A stretch of DNA of 64,000 bases, taken from contig NC_059501.1 of NCBI RefSeq assembly GCF_914767665.1, positions 54,188,798-54,252,797 of the forward strand. Direction: 5' to 3'. Both the position numbers and the translations under genes were made by a program. Positions 54,962-64,000 of the stretch are shown here, one piece after another. The notes under the pieces are model-generated. The model had not been told where the DNA came from. It made no database searches and saw only the letters and a program-made list of their open reading frames with translations. This DNA is from Harmonia axyridis. Its lineage: Eukaryota > Arthropoda > Insecta > Coleoptera > Coccinellidae. Position 1 is the stretch's first letter. Each line of letters opens with the position of its first letter.

Positions 54962-56907
54962 CAGGGTGAGTCTTTGACTTGTACATATATTTTAACCGAA
55001 GGTTCTTGAGGTCAAAAGAAACACTTTTTTCATTTACCATTTTTTCCGATTCGGCCCTGTTAAAAAGATATAGCCATTTTAAATTTTCAAAATGAGCTAA
55101 TTCACCCCTGAAAACCGGAACACTGAAGTTTTCTCAAGCATAAGATATACCTCTTGAACCTTGGAAATAAGCTACTAAATTAGAAAAACCATCATAAACT
55201 CACGTTTAACATTCCATTTGTTGAACAAAGTAGTGTTTATAATCAAATAAATGAGTTATTCCAATTTCGTTGACGCTAAAGATTAAATATTCTTCTCTTG
55301 ATTTCTATTTCATTTTCGATAATTATAACGAATTGAGCTCGCTACCACCCATATTAGCTCTGATACTCATATCCATTCATTCATTATATTTCATTTATAT
55401 GATATCGTTGTTTATTTTTCGTGCAAGAATTAACCTTAAAATCTCAAATAAATAATATTCATCTATGAAAGATCTAACACAGACTATAGTAATCTGTGGT
55501 TTTAAGTTTGAATTTCAAATTTCGAGTGATGCCAAATATAAACACAGCAGTTCGGTTCGAATAATCTATGTTCTAAGTTCTAACCTAAAATTTTCATTTA
55601 CAGTTTACACTGTTATTGTTATAAGATATTTGTTATGAAATGAAGCATTTGATTTGTTCCAACTATCTCATAAAAATATTGAAATGCATCAATATTTTTG
55701 AAACCATCAGTATGAAAATATGGAAATATGTAAAATATTCTGGCTCTGTAATCAATGGAAAATGTTAGACTCCACTTGTAATCAAATTTGTTGTTAATGT
55801 GTACCTACATTATAGCCAACTTTACTACTTAATTCATCTTGATTTTGGAATTGAAAACATATGAGAAGTATTCAATGTAAATATCCACAATAGAATATTT
55901 GGTTTCTTTCAACTCACCTAATTTGTTTTCACATTAAAACAATTATGGCCCTCTTGGAAGTATGTCAATCATAAGCTCTTAGGATGAATTTATGGAATAG
56001 CAAAAGAATAAAAGTATTCAATCTCAATCACATGAAAATTCGTCTAGTATGTACCTAGTTCTAGTGATATGTTTCGATGTGAGTTTGAATGAGCCGAAGA
56101 AGAATACAGTATTGTTCGATAGCAGCAGTCTTTAGTGGGATATTGATTGTTGTCATTATAATGGGACTATTTTGTGAAAACTTTTTTAAACATGGGTTTT
56201 ATGAATAATCTGGACTTTTCAAAAAGAATGTTGATTTTAGTGAAGTATCTTCTTATTATCAGAGCTGTGCCAACGCTCAGTGATTTTTAATCAAATCGAG
56301 GAGTTGAGGTGAGCTTATTCAAATAACTTCATTTTCAAACTAAGTTGGCTAGTACTTCAATTCTTAAATCTGAGACATGACTTCATAGTAAATATTCATT
56401 TCTGTGGTTTTTTTTTCCACAATAGAACAGAGTTGCATTCAGCCAAAGTACCCAATTTTTTGAATTTCACAGATAATTTTTTTTTTTTAAGATCAAGTTA
56501 TTCGAAAACGGCGCTTTGTACGAGAAAATATGAGGAATACTTTTATATTTCAAATTAGCCAAATATTCTTCAATGAACGTTCAAATTACTATTAAGAGTT
56601 GGTTTCTTCGAATTTCTGGTATTTTTATGGTATGTTATGTTCATAACAAAGAAACAGAAGAATGTGTATGGAATCTGGTGTTCGGAGAAGATGTATCACA
56701 TCAAAAAAAAGCTATATTTCAAAAATCATTTCCTTCGATACAACCATTTACGAGATATAGCCGAAAATCACATTTTTTTAACGATTTTCAACAGCCTGTA
56801 TCTTTTTAACCGGGCCGAATCGGAAAAAATGGTAAAGGAAAAAAGTGTTTCTTTTGACCTCAGGAATCTTGGGTTAAAATATATGTACAAGTCAAAGACT
56901 CACCCTG
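54962..56907. mobile_element. TA-flanked inverted-repeat element, 1946 bp
   Basis: Arms of about 110 bp begin CAGGGTGAGTCTTTGACTTG at the left, with an inverted partner ending at 56907. TA lies at 54960-54961 and 56908-56909. The arms share TTTACCATTTTTTCCGATTC and GGTCAAAAGAAACACTTTTT. The ~1.7-kb interior is AT-rich with no recognised transposase. The overlapping open frames at 56573-56996 are formed partly by the right arm. Confidence 0.85.
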
Positions 56908-56909
56908 TA

Positions 56910-57186
56910 TATTATCCCAAGATCAGGAATAATTTCATGAACTCTAATCTTATGGTCATTACATTCTATCATTATTTCAAATCAGTATTATCCTAACTGG
57001 ATTCGTTTATGAGATAGTACATAGGGGGATTTATGCATTTTATCAGAAATTCTCAACCGGTAGAAGACTTGCTTAACTAAATATCCAGCCAATGACAATG
57101 ATCACTATTAACTTCTGGTTAAGTATAATCTTAGTTCAGATTTAAGAAAAGTTTTTCGCATATACATTTTATTGATTCGGCCCTTA
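56910..57186. other. Unassigned AT-rich DNA
   Basis: No feature is recognised between the inverted-repeat element and the retrotransposon tail. Confidence 0.5.
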
Positions 57187-58335
57187 CTTATTATTATTAT
57201 TCCCCGACTTTTGCCTATACGCGTAGGATTTCTCCTCGCCGTCGGCTTCTCACTCCTCACTAAGAGGAACATTCACTCAATCCCAGATATTTGAAATATC
57301 AGAAGGGTAGAGCTCGGTCGTGTCCGGTCCTTGTGGTCTCCCTGGTTTTCGTCGAACTTCTGGTGCTCTTACACGTGATCCTTGGACCTGTCCTTCGCTT
57401 CCTAGGAATTTTCTCACTGTCCTTGCAGTACCTAAAAGAACAGCTTTTTGCATTATATTACATATATACTCACTAAGTCCCAGTTTTTTGATATTCCTCT
57501 TGAGATTTTTGGGCACTATTCCAGTTGTTGAGATAATAATTGGAATAGTTTTCGTTGATATCATTCCCCACTGACGCTTTATCTGAAATTCGAGGTCCCT
57601 ATATTTTGAAATTTTTTCGACCTCCTTTTGACGCAGATTGTTGTTATTTGGTATTGCTACGTCAACGAGTAATGCCATCTTTTGATGTTTATCGACTAGT
57701 AATATATCTGGTCTATTGTGAGGGACTGTTTTATCAGTCAAAACTGTACGATCCCAGTACAGCTTTTAGCGTTCGTTTTCCAGGATGGTCTCCGGTCGGC
57801 ACTTGTAATATGGCATTTTTTCATTTTTCATTTTTTCAGAATGAATAAGTTTTAATATGGTTGCCAATTCTTGGTGTAGTATCTTTCCTACTTCATCGTG
57901 TCTCTCTTTATATTCATTTCCTGCAAACATTTGACATCCACCTGTGATATGTTGTATTGTCTCATTTGTTGGACACTCATATCGGCATCGATCGTCAGTA
58001 ATAGTTCGATCCTTTATGATATGCCTGCAGTAATTTCTAGTTGAGATCACTTGATCTTGGATGGCTAAAAGAAAACCTTCTGTTTCTGGGTACATTGCAC
58101 CTGATGTGAGCCAATAGTTCGACGCTTCAATGTCAACATGATCCTGGTTCACCTCGTTGAAATGTCTTTCATGCAGGGGCTTCTCTCTCCATCTTTCCAG
58201 TTTTTCTTGGTTTGTCTGGTGGTTGTATGAAACTTGCTCCTTGTGAAGTTGTAAAGGTGTTGATTCGTCTGCTTCACACAGAATTTTGTAGAACTCTGAT
58301 TTACTTGCTTGATATCTGAAGTATTCCCGTAGGCT
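57187..58335 (-). mobile_element. 3' part of a non-LTR retrotransposon with restriction-like endonuclease
   Basis: On the minus strand this runs from a truncated 5' side at about 58335, next to a (TTA)n run (58358-58383), through a zinc-knuckle and nuclease domain, to a 3' UTR and an ATT/AAT tail at 57187-57201. The domain order (zinc knuckle, then PD-(D/E)XK nuclease at the C-terminus) is that of early-branching, R2-type retrotransposons, which cut target DNA with this nuclease rather than an apurinic-type enzyme. The RT itself is missing. Confidence 0.75.
57277..58330 (-). pseudogene. Zinc-knuckle and PD-(D/E)XK endonuclease region
   Basis: Upstream frame (58330-57766): ESLREYFRYQASKSEFYKIL, WREKPLHERHFNEVNQDHVD, SGAMYPETEGFLLAIQDQVI, then CRYECPTNETIQHITGGC, a C-x3-C-x8-H-x4-C knuckle. 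After a frameshift near 57760 the second frame (57741-57277) reads HNRPDILLVDKHQKMALLVD and VAIPNNNNLRQKEVEKISKY, the nuclease core, then IIISTTGIVPKNLKRNIKKL and KAVLLGTARTVRKFLG. The nuclease core looks intact. The protein is truncated and frameshifted. Confidence 0.75.
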
Positions 58336-58383
58336 TTCTATCTATTATCTATATATCTTATTATTATTATTATTATTATTATT

Positions 58384-60417
58384 CAATGTGAATAAGAGAT
58401 TGATTATCAAATAACATAAAACAATAAAATTTCCAAATATTATATTTATGGAGATTTTGTTTCATTTTATATTTGTGATGTCTCTTCTAGTGAAAACCAT
58501 ATTACTTGAGACATTACTACTGATTGGAGTAGTCATTTGTGTGGATAATTAAGATTGGTTTTTAGAATTCTAATTGCAAATTAATCACAAATTTTCAGTA
58601 ATGTGGACGTCTTATTTCTAATTTAGTAAAGATAATATTCGCAAATTCTGATGACATGGAAATTCTCAACGGACAATATGACTAAAGGAATTTTTCCTCA
58701 ACACATCATCAATACAACACGGTGTACTGAAACCTGCAGGAAAAAAGAATAATTATATCGATAAAATATTTTGTATTTTTGCTAATACAATTGTTGATGA
58801 ATCCTAAAATGAGATTGTTAAAATATTGTCCGAAAATTATAATTCCACTTATTTAGGTATAACCCTTTATTCAACATGAAAAATACTTCATTCAAATCAA
58901 ACTAACATTACTTCTCATTACCTACCTATTTTTCTTAGAATGTTCTACCTACACACAGAATATTGACATACTAGTAGAGCATAGTAACATAACCTCATTC
59001 TCATCAAACCAAATTCAGAATTTCAATAGAGGTTATGAACAATAATTAATAATCAAAATAGTAACTGATACTGAATATCTGTTCGGAAAATATTGAGGTT
59101 TTCTTTTGTTAATTTGTTTTTTGCAGGTACATCATAAATTTTAAATTTTTGGTATCCTAAATTATTTGTACATATACGTTTAAGTTGCAATTCTCACCTG
59201 AGAATTGACTCCAAATATATATCAAAAGAAACCGATGAGCTTTACTAACTTCAAAATCTGTTCAAATTTAATGAAACATTCAGGTGAATTCAAAGGTATT
59301 CACTTGAAATAATGAAATAGAGTAGGTATACGTCAATAATAATCATTCTTTCCGAAACTGACTATTTCAAAAGTTGAATGAAACTTAATTTCATGCAAAA
59401 AAAAAACATGTACCTATTTTTGGGAAAATATAGTTATGTGAAAGGAATTTATAGATTATAGATATGTCAAAAGTTTCCGTCAATTTTGAATTTTTTTTTT
59501 TACTAACTAGGAGCGAATATTGTGATTTATCATATCATAAATTTTCATTCTGTTTTTATGAGATCGTATAAACCGAGATTTTATATTGAAACCGTAAAAG
59601 CTATTCCGTTCTGTTTCCCTAAAAAACCATAATTACTACTGTGCTATTCCGAATAAGGTAACTGGTTGAAGCGTATCGTATCCAAAACCTCATCATTCCA
59701 TGAGAAAACTCATCAAACTGAGTTTAATTACGTATACTCGATATTACGCATTCAAACGATAATAGCAACATTACACTCCATTAATTCAGTTCAAATTTGG
59801 CCAGTGGAGGTATAAATTTTCCAGAAAACCAGAGCGGTCAGGAGCCACAGACCGACTGCAACAAAAAATTAATTGAATGAGATTCCACAATGTTAGGAAA
59901 GTGAATTACCCTTCTGGTGGAACAACATGCACCGCACGGCAGGGGGTGTTCGGTAAAATTCGGTGGAAGTCACAATTAAAAGCTGAGGGGAACGTCGTAA
60001 AATTCCGGCAGTTTCATTTACCGGAGTTGTTAGGCCATTTTGTCACTTGGTTACCTTTTAGCCGACAAAGATTTATGCTTTACGGTTGAATCTGACTAAA
60101 CATTCGCTCCGGAAGGGTCAGTCGGACATTCAGGGCCATTTCTCATCTTGAGGGCCCTCCAAAGCTGTTGCTCGATGCCCGAGATATTGATTATTTGAAA
60201 AAATAAGAAGAAGGGCGGTTCAAATTTGAAGTATAAGGATTGGTGCACAGGAACTACAACCGATAGAGAAAAGAAGATGAAACGTTTTTGAAGTTTTTTG
60301 TCGAGAAATGAAAGAAACAGAAAGCCGCATATCGATTTTTTTTCAATGAACAGAAATTGGAACTTTTCATGTCCACTTAACTAACATAACTTCAACACAC
60401 AAATTTATATGTTATAA
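58384..60417. other. AT-rich DNA with a GC-richer island at 59820-60170
   Basis: 58384-59815 shows nothing. The island at 59820-60170 has balanced composition and an open frame of 70 codons (59877-60089; MRFHNVRKVNYPSGGTTC start). It is not recognised, and no promoter, splice or repeat structure is convincing. Confidence 0.4.
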
Positions 60418-60419
60418 TA

Positions 60420-61974
60420 AACTGCTCAACAATTGATAGGGATCACTCAATTGTTCTGAATTTATTTCTGAAATATTCGCTCCAAGATTATAAATTTAGT
60501 CAGATATCAGAGTATTTTCAGTTGATAATATGGTTCACTTGAGAAAAGAATGAAAAAATGGAAAGTTGGAGAGAAAAAAAGACTTTATTAGGAACACTCA
60601 AAATTCGGTGTTTGAATAACATAAAAATTTTATGATGAAACCACACGAAGGCTGAAGTCTCGGTTAAGCTAGTACCTAGTTGGTCCCCCACGAGCTCGTC
60701 TCAAGCATTCTACCCTACGAAGCATACTTTCGATCAAACGATTTATAAAATTTTGGAGCAAATTCGTCCAAATATCCCGTAAAGCGTTAGAAAGGTACTC
60801 CAGGTTATTGATCGGTTGTTCTAAGGTTGACAATTGTCTAGACATCTCAGACCAGACATGTTCGATGCAGTCCATCCTATCAATAGCAAGAGTTTCTAGT
60901 GCTTCATTAACCAGACGACTACGGTGTGGACGGGCATTATCGTCAATTAAAATGAAATTCTCGCCCACGGCATCCGCAAACGGAACAATTATGGGTTCAA
61001 TAATCATATCGTGATATCTCTGGCTGGTCATGGTGGTATTCTGCAGAACAACCACTCTGTGAGTTGGTTCAAACAAATGCCTCCTCATACACATATAGAA
61101 CCTCCGCCAAAAGCTGTTGTGGGTACCATAAACTGTTCTGCATACCTTCGACCTCTTTCCCTCCAAGCAAGAATACGTCCATCGGAGTTGACCAAACGAA
61201 ATCTAGACTCATCCGTAAATAAACATCGGCTCCAATCTTCAAGTGTCCAATTGCGGTGCTCCTCAGCCCATTGCCCTCGATGAAACCGGTGTTCCCTATT
61301 CAAACGGGGATGTTGTACCCTCCTACGTGCTATCAAACCACGAACATGTAGTCGTCGTCTTACAATCTGGTTCGAAATTAGAACTCCTGTTGCAACTCTC
61401 AGTGATCTATTGAGCCGCGACGCCGGGTAAGTGGGATTTCTCCTAGCATTGAGGATCAAAAGACGATCTTGGGCAGCTGTTGTACTGCGTTGCCGACCTC
61501 CCCCATGAACATAAGCTACTGAGTCGTTTTGGATGAACCTATTCCAAGCCCGACTCACGACACTTTGCGAAACATTCAACCGCCGGGACACTTCTCGCTG
61601 GGACCAACCTTCCTGTATCCACTGTATGATTTGGTCCAGTTGCACAGGAGCCAAACGTCTTCTCGGCATGACTGATAAGCTGATATTGTTCTCATTTCTT
61701 CAATTATTGCCACCTTATGTGTTTGAACGAGAGAAAAAAACAGATTTAATAACAAATACCACATTGCTTTTCATTCCACCTGTAACAGCCTACAGATAAT
61801 AATCGATTTTGTGAACAAGAGCCGATGAAGTGAGGAAGACTTTGATATAATCAACTCAAAACATCTTACTTTTTCCTTAGAGAACATATAATGTACATAT
61901 ATTCACGAGATAACTTGAAAAAAATACAAATGAAGAGAAGTTCATAAGTGATCCCTAGCAATTATCGATCAGTG
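60420..61974 (-). mobile_element. Tc1-like element with both inverted termini, 1555 bp
   Basis: TA at 60418-60419 and 61975-61976. The ends share an inverted CAATTG(A/C)TAGGGATCACT region close to each terminus, and the outermost bases (AACTGCTCAA and CACTGATCGA) are diverged. The transposase occupies the minus strand. Length is normal for the Tc1 family. Confidence 0.85.
60669..61669 (-). pseudogene. Tc1-like transposase with frameshift and small in-frame deletion
   Basis: The start at 61669 gives MPRRRLAPVQLDQIIQWIQE and GWSQREVSRRLNVSQSVVSR, the paired helix-turn-helix DNA-binding region. The catalytic part follows: LFTDESRFRLVNSDGR (first D) and AFGGGSICV, then a frameshift near 61090. 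It continues NTTMTSQRYHDMIIEPIIVP, LIDDNARPHRSRLVNEALE (second D) and CIEHVWSEMSRQL (E), to a stop at 60669. The usual tryptophan-proline stretch between RMD and the CIEHVW motif is absent, an in-frame loss of about nine residues. Acidic residues are all present, but the protein is broken. Confidence 0.9.
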
Positions 61975-61976
61975 TA

Positions 61977-63390
61977 CATAGTGGAAATATTGAGATTCCA
62001 TGAAAAAACCTAACTTTCAACTCAAAAACATGTGAAAAATTGAGTGTTCTCAGCATAACTTGTAAACTACCCTTACACTGGGCCTATCGGCTGCTCAAAT
62101 TGATACGACGAGGGTGAGGGTTGTACCTAAGAAACCTCACAGGGCTTACCTTTAGTTGGGCGCCAGGTTTAACAAATTAACCGAGTGAAGGTTTTATAAT
62201 TTTATTCAACAAATTAAATTACAATCTGAAAACTGCTGAAGGTTAATTACAAAAACAAAAAAAAAATGAAATTATGTTTAAGAAAATAAATTTACTAGAT
62301 TCCAGACAGAATTGGATTGGAACGAGTTAGGACAGAAATATTTGAGATCTCACTCGAATATATGTTCAATAATTCTGATTGGGTACGAAACAGCTTGAAC
62401 AGAAACGTTGTGCTCTCCAATATTCAATTCTTATACTTTATTGGTATCTATAGCTTCCATTTGGTGGAGGATCGTTGGGCAGATGTTAGCAAAAGGGTTT
62501 TCTTCCACAGTAATTCTTATCTTCTTCAGCATCAAATTTATACGATGGTGGTCTCCGCCAATGTCGACTAATACTCGAACATGCAGAATAGATAGATGTA
62601 TTAGTAGAGATCAGAAAGGTGGTTGATTTTCTTCTGTTCCAACTAACTCTTCTGGTAATACAATGATACAAATTATAAAATCAGTACTAAAAATCTGTAG
62701 AATTTTGATAAAAGTAATTAAGAAAAAAATTGTTTAATGAGAACAAAAGAGAAAAAAATGATCTAACCATATTTATGAGTAATATAAAATTCAATATCTA
62801 CTTTCCGGAAAAAAAAATAGGGATAATTAAGTGAGTTTAATATTATAAAATCTACAAATTGAAACATTAATGAATGATCCGAAAGAAATATCCAAACAAT
62901 CAAAAAAGAAGAAATGACAAGTAAAAAAGGGAGCATGTACCTTCTGGCGATTGAAAATCAAATATTGCGATTGAAAATGTCAAATAAAATCCTAACACAC
63001 TGACGGTGTGCCAGGCACGATAAATTCAATAATCGAATATTTCAAATTGAAATAATAGAAATAGATAAGAAAGATTCAAATAAAAAAAAATATTGAATGA
63101 ATAAAAAGGTAACAAAAATCATTCACCAGAATAACACACTCATTTTTTAGTCACCTCTTTACATTCGCATTTCAAAATCTAATTATTTCTCAATGTGAAT
63201 GGAAATTATGAAAATGAAGGACCCCCTTCCATTCTTGGGAAACCGCGGTCCCTGATTGGCCGATATCAGACTGGGAACTCGGAATCAGTAGCGTCACATC
63301 GGTTCTGACTTGAGGTATAAATACGAAGAAACAGTTGACCGTGGAAAATTTCACGTCTTTAATGTTTTTTCGCAGCGATAGCATCAATAA
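61977..63390. other. Unassigned DNA; weak primer-site-like and promoter-like signals
   Basis: TTGGGCGCCA at 62156-62165 is the complement of the start of a tRNA-Lys-type primer site (11 bases match on the minus strand), but no LTR could be delimited. 62317-62630 has overlapping open frames with no recognised domain. The rest is AT-rich. Confidence 0.35.
63250..63355 (+). promoter_or_regulatory. Possible core promoter
   Basis: A GC-richer patch contains CTGATTGGCC (inverted CCAAT box, about 63253-63262), TATAAATA at 63316-63323, and start-site-like motifs downstream (ACAGTTG near 63331, TTTCACG near 63349). No coding region follows within the window because an hAT-like element starts at 63399. 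This could equally be chance. Confidence 0.3.
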
Positions 63391-63398
63391 TGTAGATA

Positions 63399-63978
63399 CA
63401 GGGCCGGCACGAGTAATTTTGGCGCCTGAAGCAAAGAATTTTTAGGCGCCCCTGCTCAAAATGCATCAATAACAACATGCATAACCTCCCTCATAACCAC
63501 CAAACAAAAAAAACTCCGATTATGGAGCAGAATGGAAAGTTTCAGTATTGCTCCTAAAAACTAATTGGGATTACAAACATATGGCATTTAATAGAAACTA
63601 GTTTCGAATGCAAAATCTTAGGAATTTTCCATATGATGAATGTGTAAACATCGGCTTCTAAATAATTCGAAATCGAAGGTTGTTTTGTTTTTTGTCTTTG
63701 TAAAATACATAGAGACTTTATCCCTCTTGCTATGAAGGTGATAGGGAATTCTGTGTATATTGGTTTGGATGTCATGTGTGTCCAAGCGGCATTGTAAAGG
63801 ATATTTTTATTGCAGAGAATGTTGACAAAAGCAACGCAATGAAACAACCTTATGCTGTTTTAAAGAATCAAGGTTGGAATATGAAGAGGCGGCCAGCAAA
63901 CTGAGGCGAATTGCCTCCGCTCAAATAGAGGCGCATGAAACGGTCGCTTCACTGTTTCACCCCCTTACGCCGGCCCTG
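63399..63978. mobile_element. Non-autonomous hAT-like element, 580 bp
   Basis: Ends CAGGGCCGGCACGAG and (inverted) CAGGGCCGGCGTAAGG, with an exact 8-bp duplication TGTAGATA at 63391-63398 and 63979-63986. GGCGCC words lie close to the left terminus. It is a different hAT family from the CAAGGGCGTAG elements. No transposase; the open frame on the minus strand at 63554-63847 is not recognised. Confidence 0.9.
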
Positions 63979-64000
63979 TGTAGATAAAGCTTTGAAAAAT

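Overview
This window looks like AT-rich nuclear DNA from an insect, most probably a beetle. The evidence is the mixture of transposon families (cecropia/irritans-type mariner, Tc1-like, hAT non-autonomous elements, CR1/L2-, Jockey- and R1/I-like retrotransposons, a Penelope-like element) and the lack of any operon-like layout. The species call is inference; no host gene can be named. Almost every recognisable coding stretch belongs to a transposable element, and nearly all are frameshifted, deleted or truncated.

Layout. 1-10 kb: a Jockey-like reverse transcriptase (RT) relic; a CR1/Jockey-group element on the minus strand (about 883-4620) cut precisely by a mariner (1173-2360); a mosaic of two retroelement scraps (5660-6010); a nearly full-length but frameshifted CR1/L2-like element (about 6001-9552); and an R1/I-like fragment (9556-10010). 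10-23 kb: AT-rich DNA with a dispersed repeat (10096-10562 and 19590-20030), a retroelement 3' end (12050-12795), a Penelope-like element bounded by a 12-bp target duplication (13391-15433), inverted-repeat elements, a 400-bp hairpin tandem repeat (18497-20704) and a mariner-family transposase scrap (21545-21920). 23-30 kb: an RT relic split by a 2.1-kb hAT element that carries a 655-bp tandem duplication, then an R1/I-like element with RT and RNase H broken by one stop codon (27509-29762). 30-36 kb: a 1.5-kb foldback element, smaller inverted-repeat elements and unassigned DNA.

36-39 kb holds the two most interesting objects. The first is a miniature LTR retrotransposon (TRIM-like, 36161-37249) with a tRNA-Trp primer-binding site, a polypurine tract, TG/CA-ended LTRs and a tRNA-like Pol III promoter inside each complete LTR. 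The second is a DNA transposon (37546-38902) with CACAGGC termini that encodes a multi-copy protein family I cannot place in a transposase superfamily. 39-50 kb: a palindrome-bearing tandem array, a foldback inserted in frame into a Tc1-like transposase, and two more hAT elements with 8-bp duplications. 50-53 kb: a Jockey-clade retrotransposon carrying a solo LTR of the 36-kb TRIM. 55-64 kb: a 1.9-kb inverted-repeat element, the 3' end of a retrotransposon with a restriction-like endonuclease, a Tc1-like element with both ends, and a 580-bp hAT element with a perfect 8-bp duplication beside a possible promoter.

Nothing here works as a pathway. The informative signal is the nesting order, the target duplications and the structural RNA or promoter motifs carried by the non-autonomous elements.
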